From assembly GCF_036370855.1 (NCBI RefSeq), contig NC_088098.1, positions 201,421,336-201,485,335 of the forward strand: a DNA stretch of 64,000 nt, given 5' to 3'. Shown here piece after piece: positions 11,971 through 25,600 of the stretch. Source of the DNA: Dromaius novaehollandiae (taxonomy: Eukaryota > Chordata > Aves > Casuariiformes > Dromaiidae). A program made the position numbers and the translations under genes. Position 1 is the first letter of the stretch; every line of letters begins with the position of its first letter. The notes under the pieces are model-generated. The model was not told the DNA's origin. It saw nothing but the letters and a program-made list of their open reading frames with translations, and searched no databases.

Positions 11971-14677
11971 TTGAGACCAAGCTCAACGAACAAATCTCGC
12001 CCCTGCGTTAATCAGCCCCCACTTCCTCATTTTCCTGGTGGGTTCAGCTCTTGGGTCATGACTGGGTAACGACGTCATGTTGGATGAAGCCCAAACTAAG
12101 GTCAATATTGTCTGGAATTCTCTATAATGGGGCGCAGTGTCAGGTGGCTGCAGGAAGATGTCATACCTTGTAATTCAGAGATTTGGGACCTACTTAGGTC
12201 TCTCTTTGGTCCCTAATATTTGTTGCTTAAACCCTGGACACAAGATCCACTATCCTTTACCAAATTAAATATCAATACATTTGCTAAGAATCCTAGTTAT
12301 TCTTATCACTGTCCAATCTCTTTTTAATCTGGTTAATTTTTTGGCTCGAAGATTCCTTGTGGAGGAGTCCAGTTTTGTTATTTGTTGTATGAATTGTTTT
12401 TGACCCAGTGAACTCATTCACTCAGCTCTAACCCTGGCTACCTCTCAAATCTCTTCCCACAGTGCCTCAGAAAAACACGTTCTTTGTGGTGGAAAAGAGG
12501 CTGAAGTTGAGAGAAGGTGTGAAAAACTACTAGAACCCAGTGAGCTAGTGAGCTGGGAGTCCAGATCAACTTTATATCAAGTATAACAGTGTTGTCTTAG
12601 CTAAGCATTGCCACTGCTGTGCTGTACTTTGTACTAGTTTTAGTGTGCTAGCATCTCAGCTGAGTCTCCCCTGGCTAGCAGGGCTCGCTCAAAAGCAAAC
12701 ATGCATGAAATATCTGAATTTCTTATTCAGGGAAAAATCTCAAGGACTTTGGGATATGGCCATGTGTGAACTCTTTCCACACAAGTTCAGCTTCTAAAGG
12801 TTCTGATCATATTTTGAAAGTTTCTGTGTGTTGCCCCTTTCATTATGCAGAAGTCTCCTGGATCCCAGCGTCTCCGGCAGCTGTCTAGGCTCTGGGCAGG
12901 TAAATGTGTATGGATCTGTGATAACTCTTGGTGGAGTTATCTCACCCTATGCTGGGAAAGCCGTTGAATTCCCTGTGCCTGCAGGTCTCCTGTCCCATCG
13001 CTCAGTATAAGAGGGCTGTCCTTGCCACTTCGATTCACATTCACTGAGCAAAGAGATGAGGCCTTTAAAGTGCTGCAGCTACCAGCCCCTGGCAGGGTGA
13101 GTGCAATGGGATATATGTGTGTGCATCAGCCACTCTGTTGCATAGGCCAGATACTGATTTGTGGGTATGTAAAGCCTGTGAACTGGAGAAATGAAGATGC
13201 AGGCAAATATTCTATGGACTGTCATTCCTGGGAGCCACTACTCCATAAACTGATTTATCCTCTTTTCCCCAAACTTTTTTTTTAAAATGAGAATATTCCC
13301 AATTTGAGATTTTTTTCCTTTCAATTTCTATTGCATCTATTAATTTTTTAATATATGCTTGCTGTTAATGCCACAATTTAGTGGTGTTTTTAGACAGCTT
13401 TTGAGAAGGGACACTAGACATCATTTACCTGGAAGATAAACTATTTGTAGAGAGGAACTTCATCTCAGTTCTCTTTGATGTAAAGCTTAGAGTACAAAAC
13501 CACGGTGCAAACCATTCAAATGTTATAATTCTTGCAAATTTTGCATAGCCAGCATTTAAGCTAAATAAAGCTGGGCTATTATATACTGCTATGTTTTAAA
13601 ATGACTTATTCCATAACATTGCTCCATGTTCTCATTTGTTCCATCTGTGAGATAGCTAGGCGAAGATGTCTTTCACTGTATCCTCTCTAGACCTTCAGCC
13701 CTGTTTATTTTTTAAAAGAAGAAAGTTTTTAAAAAAGAAAGTTTCTTTAAGGAAAACTTCACATCTAAGTTTGACCTTAGGAAGATATCTAGATAGACTG
13801 GATTGCCTGCCTTGATGAAAACTCCCACTGCAGCATGAGCGCTCAGTGATGTGGCCCAGGCCTGGGGCTGGCATGGGCATGGGCTCGACCATGGGCCTGG
13901 GCACGGGCTGGAGAGTTTCCTCCCCCACTACCCTTTTAATCCACCTCACTGAGGCATCGCTCTCTGTAAGTATCCGCACTTTTTGTGCACACCTACCGCA
14001 AGAATGTAGCAGAACACATGACACAGCAGGATCTGAGTGCCCACCATGGTCCTTTCCAGTCTAAGTATCCTCAGAAATCCTGTAACCGTTGCTGTAAGTT
14101 ACACAGTCGGCCTGAAACAATCTGCCAGGAAAGTCCTGAGTACAAGCATTCGTGCCTCCTCTCTAGATAGGATCTGATGCAATAGCTGTGAGTAGTGACA
14201 GCTGAGGAATACGGGGGATTTGAACAGCTCGGAAGCCACGAGACAAGAAAACAGTAGTCCATTTTACTGATATTAAAAATAACATGCATTTCATTTTGCA
14301 TGGCTTACACAGTAACTATAGGATTCTTCTAAAGATCTGTGCATTATTTTTCCTGGAAAGTAAAGATATCTATGAGCCTCAAAGTTTTGTGGAATTTTAG
14401 CACCACTTCAGGGCACACTGAAAGTACAAAAAGTTACATAATTTTGTATAATTTGCTTTAATTCTATTGCAAATGGATTAATACTAAATTCTGACACTAA
14501 TGAAAATATTAATTAATTAGTATATGGTGCTACACTGGACTACAGTTTTATATGTTTTTCATAGATTGTAAAAGACAAAGTGAAAAACACTTAATCTCAG
14601 AGCTGTCCATGGGTTCACAATGATTTGCAAATGCCATCTCAGTAAGGTTTAGATGATCAGTGAAATGGATACTGTGC

Positions 14678-14693
14678 ATATATATATATATAT
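14678..14693. repeat. (AT)8 microsatellite
   Basis: An uninterrupted run of eight AT units in intergenic DNA. Confidence 0.95.
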
Positions 14694-17600
14694 CCTAGAT
14701 CTTTTGGAGTGAATTGATTCCAGGGGCGAATCTGTTGACCTTGAGTGAGTTGCATCAGATATAAATATGCCCTGTCATGTTCTCAGCTAACACCCCAAGG
14801 CACATATATTATGAATAAGATGTGTATAGTTTCTTCTAATTTTTACTTAGTCCATGATGGAAAAAGACATTTGGTGGGTGATTAGTCAGTCTTAGACACC
14901 TCTGCAATCAAGCTAGATAGATTCAGTGGGGGCACTAAATCTTTACGTTCTTTTCTTCAGTGGGAAAGCCTGGTTCATCACTGCACTGCATAGTTACCAC
15001 CCTCTAGATGAACTATGCCATGAAAGTCTCTGAAGATAATCCTTTTAACAAGGCAAGGATATACACACACTTATCTGGCTGACATCTGCTCTAATGACCA
15101 AACTTTTCACATGAAACTTCTTCTTCTGAATGTTTGTTTCTATTTTAAGAAGAAAGCAAACAATTTTATTTCTGGTGCTTACTATCTGCACTTCATGTCA
15201 CCCTTCCAGTTAATAACAATAGCATTTTGGAAAAAATGTCTGTGTGGGGGATTAGAGATTATTGTTCCTTTCACTTACAACTGCTAAAGATTTTGGTGTC
15301 TTTGTAGCACCAGAACCACCTATCCTGTGCATCTCAGGGTGACCTGTTTGTTCTTATGCCAGCATTGTCCTTTAGTTTAAATAACGCTTCTCTCTCCCTG
15401 ACATTTACTCTTCTCTGATATATTTTTAGACAACAACGCTATTCCCTCGCAATTCGCTTGGTGGAAAATTTTGCACTTCTTGCCCTGAGTTGTGCTGAGG
15501 CTGTCGGGGAGTGGTGCAGGGTGAGCATTCGCAGGCAGAAGCTGGGGGAGGATTTCCAGTGCGCCGGGATGCTCAGGAGCACACAGCCTTCGTGGCACAA
15601 ACCGTGGCCCTTGTTTGGTGCCCAGCCACAGAGCTGCAGAGAACTGCAGCAGGGAATTAAATCTGCTCTGCTTTTCCCTCTCCTAGACTTTCTTGGACAG
15701 CTAAAAATGTACTATTCCACTCACCCTGTGTACTGAAGGGGTTATATCATACTGTGTTTGTGAAGCATGGTGGAGTGAAAGAAGATATAACATGAAAAAT
15801 TATTATTTCATATGCTGTTTTTCTGACACTGTTACCTTGTTCACATATGCAACTATTTTTCATGCTCAGCCAGCTTTGTATGTTACTTGTTTTAAAAGTT
15901 CTTGGAGAATCAGACTCTGTTTTGCCCCAGAGTGCTGGGCAGAGAAAAAATCCCAATAAAATGAGCGACGTTACTGTGAATTTCAGTGGTTTGACTAACT
16001 GGAACTTCTAAACTTAGCAGCAAGCTACGCTCCTTTATTGCATACAGCCCTGGCTATGCACCAGGGAAATGAGAAAAATGATCTGCATGGAGGATGCCTT
16101 TTCCCCCTTAATAATAAGCAATAATTATTTTTAAATAGCAAATTAATATAAAATATGACTAAATATTTAAACAATTTGCTTGGCATTGAAAACTGTAACC
16201 AAAACTGAGAGTTCTGGAGTGCTGCAGAGCAGTGACAGCTCTGCAAGCTTTTTATTACTAAGATTATGACTAAAATATTTTCCATAATTCCTCTCCTCAC
16301 TCTTAGTATCTTAATACTTTACAACAACTGCCAGTATTTTAAACTAGCACCTCGATGACTTAGACACCTTAGAACCAAATAAAGCTCCTGGCAGTCCCTT
16401 CCTGTAAAGAAAACATGCATGGGGAGAAGGAAAAAGGGGAAGAGGTGTCTGCAAAGCCCATGTAAATACCCAACTATTCCTCTCTGGCGTTGTCCCACGG
16501 AATTAACAGATCCTTAGGGAGCAACCGTAGCTGTGGAGTCGTTAACCCATGTCTCTGTGCCGACTCCAGGTCTTTGGCACTTTCCCTTTGTCCTCCAATC
16601 CCGCAGCAGCTACGGAGGTTTCGGTAGCATCATGAGGGCTCTGCCAACGTTTCCTCTCATTTCTGTCTCTGGGCTCTGCAGGGATAGCAGAGGTGTCTGC
16701 ATCTTCCTTTCCAGCTGTGACTTGTGCACTCCTTTCCCAGCCTACCGATGTCTCTTCTGCCTGGTTTGTGGATACGGGAAACTGTGTCCGTCCCTCCGGT
16801 GCAGCTGGGGAAGTTGCCACGGGCTCACATGGGCATGGAGCAGGAAAAATCAGTATCTTCACAAGCAGGCTGGAAGCCACGGCAATTAGGAAACACAGTA
16901 ATTAAACTATAGCTGTAACTTCAGCTTGTTTACTTAAGCATTGATTTTATTGGCTATGCATGCATTTTCTTCATGCTACTTCTGATTTTTAAGTTGCTGT
17001 AGGAAGTTTTCAGCTGCAAAGTGAGCCCCTAGCAGCCTGTGGGGGTCATCAGGCTGATTCTCAGTCCGATCTCCCCTAGCCCCAGGACACAGCTGAAGGC
17101 CTGGTATCAGCTGCTATTGCAGCTCTTCTCCCACAGACCAGCAGTGTCTCGGTACTGAGAGGTAGCTAAAATGTGACTTTCTCTGAAAAGTAAATAAATG
17201 AAATACTTTCAAAGATGGCGATCCAGTTTAGCAGCTCTGAGTCTCGATCTGTATTTTAGGTTCCTCAGTTGTGAGTTTCAATTAAAGTTTACCTGCCCCT
17301 ACATAAAGAGCCTACCAGTCCCCATTTCTGCCTAGCCTAGCGTCAGGAGGAGAGGCCATTCAGCTGCTACAGTGGTGTTCACTTTCCCTGTCTCCCTCGG
17401 GGCTAGAAGCCTACAGCGAGTGTATTATACTTGTTTTGGTGCATTATCATAGTCTGGGATTTGTGCTAGCAACTCCTTTCCCGGGACACATCTTAGTCTT
17501 GTGTTCGCTGTTTCAATGCAGTATTTCACCAGTTGCTTGTGAGAGCGGCAAAACACGCCAAGGGAAACAACTGCCCTGTGTCTCTCTGTGCTCACAGAGC

Positions 17601-20145
17601 CGCCTGTTCCCTATCGAAAGTGCTGCTTAGTAAAATATTTTTGGGTTCTTAGCGTCAACCTAGTTTTCTTCACACATATGCTACACTCCCACTAATTAAG
17701 TCTTATGCAAGTCAAATTGTCTTCAGGAACTTGTACAACTTCATAGTCTTTATACTATGCTCTGCTGGCACTTCTTCAATCACATCGCCTTCAGCAGATC
17801 TGCACACTCTCTGAAACATGATAAATACATTTGCCATGCTCAGAAGTAAAATTCAGATTTTTCCATAGCTGCATTCGCTTCACAGCTGAGGAAGTATTGC
17901 TGACTAAAAAGACACCATATGTATCCAGTCAGTTTTCAGCAAAAGTCTCACACAACTTAAAACTAAACCTAGGCCTTGAATTGTTACTAGAAATAGACTG
18001 GGAAATAAGTCTACATACACTTATGAGATGTGGTTTTGAAGTTTTTTCTCTTTAAGGATCAGGCAGATGAATTTTTCAGCCAAATTCTTCTATTTTTGAA
18101 TACATTTGATCTTGTTATTATTATCCTTAAGATACCTAGATATCTTAAGTGCTACTGCATAGGGTTAAGTACTGTAACAAAGGACCGTTAGACAAATAGT
18201 TGAACTTTTTCTAGAATATTTATAAACTTTTTAGTTTGTCGTGCAGTCATATCTGTTAGGCTTTTGAGAGAGATTTCTATTTTACAGACGCCTCTTTTAG
18301 AATTATAATTCCATTAACTTACTTAAAAGTAAGTTTGGACTCTGGGAAACAAGCAATGCAAATCCTGTCTATCGACAATTGTGTTCTGATATTTTAATGG
18401 TCTTTTAAACAGTTCAGGATGTTTGCGGTAGCTGGTCACGCCTTTCCATGCCCATGTAGAGAATGGGCCCCTAAGGCCTCCTTCCTTGTCTCCAAGGCTG
18501 GATGAAGCTGCTCCGATTGCTCTGCCAGTTCTGGGTGAAGGGCAAGGCTGGAGACTTGGAGGAGCTGATGCCTCCTGTGGTTGGGTCTACAGCTAGGAGA
18601 AAATTACTCTCCCAAATGATGTTGATTATGTAAAAAGAGATCTAGGAAGTAGATCGCCATGAAGGACCTGAAATACTGTGACTGAAATATCTGTGAGTAT
18701 TATGGATCTATCCACCTTTGCTTAAGTTATGCAACTTGGGGGATCAGTAATAACTTAGCTGTGCCAGAAGCAATCTCAGCACAGAGGAACTGTAGTGTAT
18801 TTGGGTGCTCAGTCAACCCTCTGTAAGCATGGGACAGTTACCAAGATGTGAGTCATATAGCTTGAAGTTAGGCTGGTAAGTCTATTCTATACTGAAAACA
18901 TAAATGACTAGTGTGAATGTATGCTTCCTCAAGATTTTTTCTCTGATTGGCTCCTAGTGTGTGTAGCTATGTTCTGCTCCTTACATAGGACAGATGCAAT
19001 TATAAGTGAGCCAAAATATCTGATGAATTAATGTGTAAAATATTTAAATGAGCAGAACAAGATATTTTTCCTCTTTATCAAACTTAAAAAAAGCATTGAC
19101 AGTTGAAACATTTGAGGCGCCCAAAACAGTATTTTATATCCATTCATTCACTGGGCATATGAATCCAAATACAAACAGTTTACTGGTTTTAACAGGTTTT
19201 TCCTTTTCCTAACTGGGATTTACCAAATGTTAATTTGCAAGTTTTAAAAAATCACTTCTACTTCTTAATTTTTTCAAATTAGATTTCTCTAATTTCTGGA
19301 GATTTTATTCTGGTGTCAATAGTAAGCGACAAGTTTTGCCCTTCCTTGGGAAAAGAAAAAAAGAATATAGATGCATTAAGCCATCAAATCTACAGCCTAC
19401 TCAAGCTGCTACTTATATACTGTACTGCAAAACATCTAGAAGCAAAATGGTAGATTTCAGCAAATCATCTATTTATCAGACATTTCTATTAACTGCAAGT
19501 GTGCAGTGAGAAGGTATGGTATTGTTTTAATATATCATCAAGATAGACAATGTTAGAATGCACATGTTAATCTACATTTTTAGGAATTACAAATAAGACA
19601 TCTATGTGCACAGTACTTAAAAAAGCAGTGAATTTCTTTCCTAGTTGCATTGACAATACCAGATCCTTACACATTTGAATCTGGTTAAAAGCTCTACTCC
19701 CATCGTAATAAATGTGAGACTACAGATACAGCATTCACAGCAGAGATCATTAAGGCTCTGTTCTGATGATTGTTTATTTCTCTGTGTATACTTCCCCTCC
19801 CTCTTCTCCCACTCCCTTCCCTTCCCTCCCATCCCCTCCAGTTTTTTCATACAGAGTGAAAAGCTCATTGGCTCCAGAGTATTCAGGAAGAAAAGTTTAA
19901 AATAAAATATTGCAGCCTGAAAATAATGAAATGTGTAATGAAATGTAGACTTAGAGTAATAGCAATACCTGGTACTTATAAAGCTGTTTCCATCTTTGTA
20001 ACTTTTTTTTTTTGCACAGTGGAAGAAACCAGTATCCACATCCCATTGTGCTAAACACTCTGCAACAAATAGTACACTCAGAAAGGAGTCCAGACCAAAA
20101 ATCATACAATCAAATTGGGTCTTAGAGATCTTTGGGAATTTGAGG

Positions 20146-20290
20146 AACAATGCTCATCTCTATTTTGGAGATGCAGAAAGTGAGGCACAGAAAACTTAAA
20201 TACCTTGTGCAGAAAGACACAGTGAACCAGTGGTAGACTTTGGGTCTATTGACTCCCCAGCTGCTGATTTATTCATTGGTCCATTCTGTC
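20146..20290 (+). repeat. MIR-like ancient SINE relic
   Basis: The stretch 'gagatgcagaaagtgaggca' followed by 'cagaaaacttaaatacctt' and then 'agacacagtgaaccagtggt' matches the layout of the MIR core ('gatgaggaaactgaggcaca', then 'aagtaacttgcccaaggtca', then 'cacagctagtaagtggcaga'), with many substitutions. MIR and related CORE-SINEs predate the mammal-sauropsid split and survive in birds as faint relics. It lies downstream of RAB39A, possibly within its 3' UTR. Confidence 0.5.
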
Positions 20291-20334
20291 CTCTTAAACA
20301 ACTAAGAGAAGATCTTTTGAGACACACAACATAG

Positions 20335-20705
20335 GCCTAGTGCACAGGGTACAGTGTCAAATGCACACAACCTGATTCTGCGCTACCTTTTGGTGCCTGC
20401 AGTAATTTACATTTACATAAAGAGGGCCTAAAATACCCTCAAATCAAAATGGCATTGGTGTAAATGACTAAAATGTGTAGTTTAGTAGAGAATCAGGCTC
20501 AGAACAATTAGTTTGTGGCATGCTGAGACTAGAATTAACTAACTGTTTTAACTCGTAATAAATTAAGGCTGGATTCCTGTTTATATTAAGGCCTCTATCC
20601 TATGACAGTATAACTATGCCTCACTGCAAATGAGACTCAGGCTGTTGAAGAACTCACCTTTCAGTTCCCTTTGAAGTCAATAACTTCAGTGGCCCTAAAT
20701 CAATA
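20335..20705. repeat. Probable ancient CR1-like tail relic
   Basis: Phrases such as 'cctgattctgcgctaccttt', 'gagaatcaggctcagaacaa' and 'tttgaagtcaataacttcag' recall the 'cctgattctgc' and 'gaagtcaatgg' words found in old CR1-family 3' regions of turtles, crocodiles and birds. It follows the MIR-like relic directly. Identification rests on pattern memory and is weak; orientation is not assigned. Confidence 0.35.
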
Positions 20706-21749
20706 AAATAACTGGAACCAAACAACTTGTCTTTATACCATGGGCTATTTACAAAAGGATGGCAAAAGGACCTAAAAACAATCCAAAGGAAAACCAGTCA
20801 TGTTTCTTGAAGAAAAAAGTTATATTAGACAGACCTGTTTGCCTGGTATTGAACATGGAGAACTGTAACATGACAATACATCTTTACATGAAGAAAACTA
20901 GCTTGATGTTTGGAGGTTAGGAGTGTGTCCAGATAAACTGTAGATGCTTATCAACTCTGGAGATCAAGCCATCTTGTTATACTACTGAGATAAAATAGAG
21001 AGAGAGTTATTTGGCATTTAAGTGCTAGACATATAGGACATATTTTGCATAAAGCTAGTGTATGTTATATTCAGAGGTGTAGGAAGATGACCTCAAGCTC
21101 AGTAAAATGCTACCTGATCACAAATTTCTCCTATTGTTATTGTTTTTAAAAGCTGTTATTTGTTGCTTTCTTAGGAGTTCTCCAACTTTGCTTTTCTGTA
21201 GCCCAATATTATTTTAGAAATTCTCTCCTTTCCTAACACTCTGTTCATAACAGTTTGGTTTTAAAACCTTCATTTTTCGACAACTGTTTAACATTTGCTG
21301 GCTTAGGATAAACTGATCTTTGTTCTCTTCAAATTCAACCCCATGGGTTGCAGCACTTTTTATTCTTTTTTAACTTCTAATTAGAAGTAGATTTATTTTT
21401 TAAAGCTAATATGAAATTGGTTTGTGTGAATTAACATAATTCCTCAGGCATCAGTGTGGCTATGACAGTTACCCAGCTGAGGATATGGCCTCCAGAATGT
21501 ACCTCTAGCATTTCGGAAATCTGTTTTGTATACAAGTCAAATAACAGCTGGATCATATGTGATGTTACAGTTAGTTTCATTGGCAATTCAGAAAATAGTT
21601 AATAATAAATTTCATTGCTTCTATTCCCCATTTTCATATACAAATAAATTGTCTTTTCTAAAACATTCTTTTTCTTTAGTAAGGCTTGTATTCATAGTCA
21701 TATCAAAAACGTTTTGGAGTAATCTTTCTGCTTGCTTTCTTCAGTTATC

Positions 21750-21755
21750 TTTATT
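21750..21755 (-). terminator. RAB39A: Candidate RAB39A polyadenylation signal
   Basis: AATAAA on the minus strand, about 490 bases past the RAB39A stop codon. Further copies lie at 21364-21359 and lower. Which one is used, and hence the 3' UTR length, cannot be decided from sequence. Confidence 0.3.
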
Positions 21756-22245
21756 ATGAAATTCTACAGTGTTCTAAACCTTAGTGGTCATTAGCAAACC
21801 TGCACTTGAGTAAAGAATCTCATTAAAAAACTATAAGGTAAAGTATTTTCTTCTCCAAAACTAAGGCAGGATGAACTAAAGTAATGAGCTCATCTGATCC
21901 TCACCTATCAAAGCTGGATTTTAAACTGTACTCAAATACAAAGCCCAGTATAAGATGTTGTCATGATGATTATTGCACTTTCTCAGTATCTTGCTATAGG
22001 ATTATCTTCTTCAGCAATTTATAATTTCTTTTCTTGAAGACCACACAAAGTTATTGTACTCTGTAAAAAAAAAAAGCACTTAAATTTTTATGAAGTTGTG
22101 AATTAGACAGAAGGATACAAAAACCAAATTACCATTCTATGATTCAGCTACATCACAATCTAACATTGTTTCAAAATTATTTTTCTGTTAATTAGATTGG
22201 CATCATTTTCTGAACACCTGATGTGCTCTTTGGCGTGCTACAGAT

Positions 22246-22672
22246 TTAACAGATGCACTGTCTTCTGGGCTTTACAGCTTCCTCTGATGAATGTACAACA
22301 TTTGGAACAAAGCCACTCTTAACACCTTCCCATCCATCTTGGATTGTGATTTCTCCTTTTTTTACAAGTTCATAGATGTCTCGGGTAAGAATTGTAAAGG
22401 ACTCTTCAACATTTGTGGCATCTTTTGCTGAAGTTTCTATGTATTTCATACCACAGTCAGATGAGAGTTTTTCAGCTTCTTCTCTTGTAACTTCCCGCTG
22501 TGATACTAAGTCGCATTTATGTCCTACTAACAGAAACACGATCTGAAAGGGCTGTACATGCATTTTTGCTTCTTCTAGCCAGTCTTTCACATGTTCAAAA
22601 GATCGCCGATTTGTGATGTCAAACACTAGTAAGCCACCCACAGAATTGCGATAATAAGATCGTGTTATTGAC
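22246..22672 (-). CDS. RAB39A: RAB39A coding exon 2
   Basis: Acceptor CGCAG|G has the AG at 22674-22673, preceded by an AG-poor pyrimidine stretch (TTTTCTTCTTTTTTCTTCG on the minus strand). The exon begins with the last base of the Arg75 codon, then [13 protein letters not shown]. It runs through the G4 and G5 boxes to the CIC terminus and a stop codon ending at 22246. The true reading frame extends ten codons upstream of the first in-frame GTG. Confidence 0.98.
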
Positions 22673-25600
22673 CTGCGAAGAAAAAAGAAGAAAAAGGAAA
22701 ATTAAAATTAAATTACATTTTCACTTTATTTGTAAACAAGTTACTTTTCCATGTAGCAATGTGTTTTTTTCTACTATAATTTTTATGAAATATGTCTTTG
22801 CTTTTCTTTAATCAGAATTTATCAATTTGCATTCTCTGCACAAAGATGTTCCTTTTCCATATCTCCTTACATTCAAAAGTCACTTTCTAAACATTCTTGA
22901 AATCAACATCTGTGGCACCAGTTTTGAATGCTGAATTATTCTGCAAAGTGCTGTTATTAGTAAACTGTTGCACGTATTCACAGAAGAAAAAAATCAAATA
23001 TTTAGCTAATATTTGTTAGCGTGGAAGTCCCAGTCCTTCAGTTTTATACACGCATGCACTTAACTTCATTCTAATCAGTTATTTCAAAATGAAATATATA
23101 GGAAATCTTGACAAAACTGGAGCCTAAGCTTGTCAATGTACAAGCATATCCTTTTGTATTCCTTTCAGACAAATTTGCCAGTAGTAAAGTTTGATAGATA
23201 ATCATAGGTGTTTGTGCTTGTAGGTGGACAGGTAACAGACTATGAAAGGAAACTCCCAAAACAACACTGTCCAAAATTAACTTGATCTGGGCAAACACAC
23301 ACTTGTTACAGCATTGACAAAGAACACTTCTAACTCTAGCATATCTTTCACATAAAGGTTCAAAAGCTCTTTATATTGTATTTATCCTTTTTTGGCATGA
23401 CACTTCCAGGACTAGCGACAGATACTGTCTACTCTTCAGCCCTCTACATTGTAGAGCATTCATTGGAAGTAATTTTGGAAGGTGGAAACCCTTTCTCCGA
23501 TAGAAAAGATTTTTAATGAGCTCCAGAAAGAGAAAAAAAGTGTTTGTTAGAAGGTAGGAGGAGAAAGATAAAGGAACTGAAAAATTATTTTAAGTTTGGA
23601 ATCGTGCGCAATAGGGGAGGATGGCGAAGGTGAGATGAGCCATTTTAAAGGAAGTGACAACAGTCATTTTTTGAAATGATAATATAGCGAAGAATTAATT
23701 CTGTTTTATCTTATGATAGTGAAGAGAATATAGTTTCAGAACATTTTGGATCAGGGTGAACTGTACCCACTAACAAATCCTTCCATAACAGTAAGTCCCA
23801 CTGATTTGCAGTTAATCATATGTTATATAGTGCTTTATAATAATTTGAACAGAGGTATAATTAGGTGCAGTAGTCATATTACAGAGCGGTAAGTGCATAG
23901 TTAGATAAGGCCTAGCTTTCTTTAGGTAACTAAATTCCTTTAACCCCGGCAAACTGCATTTGATATGGTTTTATCTAGATAACAGGGAGGGATTGTTCGT
24001 CCTAATTTTCAGAAAGATCTTTTCTACATTCTCAGCAGCAGAGTCCATGGAGTTTGTCTCTGAACAGTTCCAATGTGAAGACAATAGGATGTAAAGACAA
24101 ACCCTCAGGTTCATTCAAACAGCATGGATATGAAAAATGACATGGGGTTTTCAAAAATTATTCAAGTCTGTAAATAAAGGCTATCATATTCTATGGCATA
24201 TTGAATAAAAAGGTACTATAAGAATCTGTTCAAGGTTTTTGTAAGTGGCATTTTTGCAGTGGAGCAGTTGCAAACGCAAACGAGTACATCAAAATAATTT
24301 AGTGTCTTTGGACTAAGGAAAAGTATGTAAAAAAAAATGGGATTAAATCTGGATACAACCAGTTTTCAGAAAACAACTACCTTGAAAACAGTTATGCCAA
24401 AGAATGTATTAGCAGGTGAAGCAGGTAAGATGGTATTGAGAAAGCACTGCATCATCTACCAAACATTCTTATACAGAATGATGCTGTATCATATATGTAT
24501 TGCTGTGTGCTTATACATAGAAGTGTGTATCCCCACCTACGTAATTCACTTCAGCAGAGCTATGGCAGTTTACACTAGCTGATAATCTAGGCCATTATAT
24601 TTAATTATGTATATGTACTGTCTGTAACAAGGGTGGCTAATAGCATCTGTAGCCAAACAACAACCGGATGAATATATGTGAGAGAGACAGCCATCATTTT
24701 GTCTATATTTTTGGTATATACCATTTGAAATGAGTTTTCTCATACCAAAAAAAGGTAGATATACTAGAGATACTTCTAAAAACACCAACAAAAGAAAGTA
24801 GGGGCAAAAATAACAAAAGGAAGTATAAAAAATAAATATGATTTCATTACGTGCTGGCTAAGCTATTGTCTAACATCTAAGAAAGGAGGATGTTTGTTGA
24901 AATATGGTCTACAAATATTTGAATAGGCTTACTATTCAGGTGAGTTATTATTTATCTTTTTTTAAAAAAAATAAAGTATTCCTGGGAAATAAAACAAATT
25001 TTTGAAACAGAAAGTTTAGGCCATCAGTTTCGAAAAATGTCTGGGCACATAAATGTGGTAGCTTGTTCAACAGTGTCCAAAACATTTTATAGATACAAAA
25101 TATTTGACTTAAATATGACAATCAGACTAGATTAAATATTAGATAAATACATTTTTTGTGGATAGTCCAGAGTTACTTGGAAAATGAACTGTGTGAAGTA
25201 TATGTACCTATATGTACCCATTATGTACCCATAATGTACCCATTTATGCCCTATATCATGCCTAGAAGGAGTGAAAGAGCATTGAATTAGACAGTCTGGT
25301 AGGTGTCCAGTTTTATTTTATTTTTCTCTATGAAGCTAAGTCCAAGGGCAATGTTTGACTCTTACTAATATTATGGCTAAAGATTAGCCCTATAACAGGA
25401 CTTTCAGGTGCCTACAATAGGGCTGAGAATTACAGCATCAACGTCCCAAATGCATGCTCTGCTCAGCTGCTCACCTAACTGAGGTGCCGACGTGTCTGAG
25501 ACATACTCTGATTTGAAGTTCTTCCGGGCGGCGCAGGCTGTGAGCTGCTGAGCTGGGGGCAGCGCCTGCCTTCACTCCTGGCTCGTATCAGAATTGAGAT

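Larger units (their letters stand above)
9451..19600. other. Intergenic region between CUL5 and RAB39A
   Basis: About 10 kb of mostly AT-rich DNA with no exon I can support. It contains a very AT-rich block near 10860-11030, a 20-bp tandem duplication at 11931-11970, a GGGCAT/GGGCCT-like degenerate repeat near 13850-13911 and an (AT)8 run at 14678-14693. The moderately GC-rich patch at 16533-16890 has overlapping open frames on both strands, none of which resembles a known protein. Confidence 0.7.

Noticed and set aside
16533-16890. Overlapping plus and minus open frames in a GC-moderate patch
   Set aside because: No similarity, no splice or promoter signals, and both strands open equally, which points to chance.
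19641-20150. A 169-codon minus-strand frame downstream of RAB39A
   Set aside because: No domain or family resemblance; it lies in the likely 3' UTR or downstream region and partly over an old repeat.
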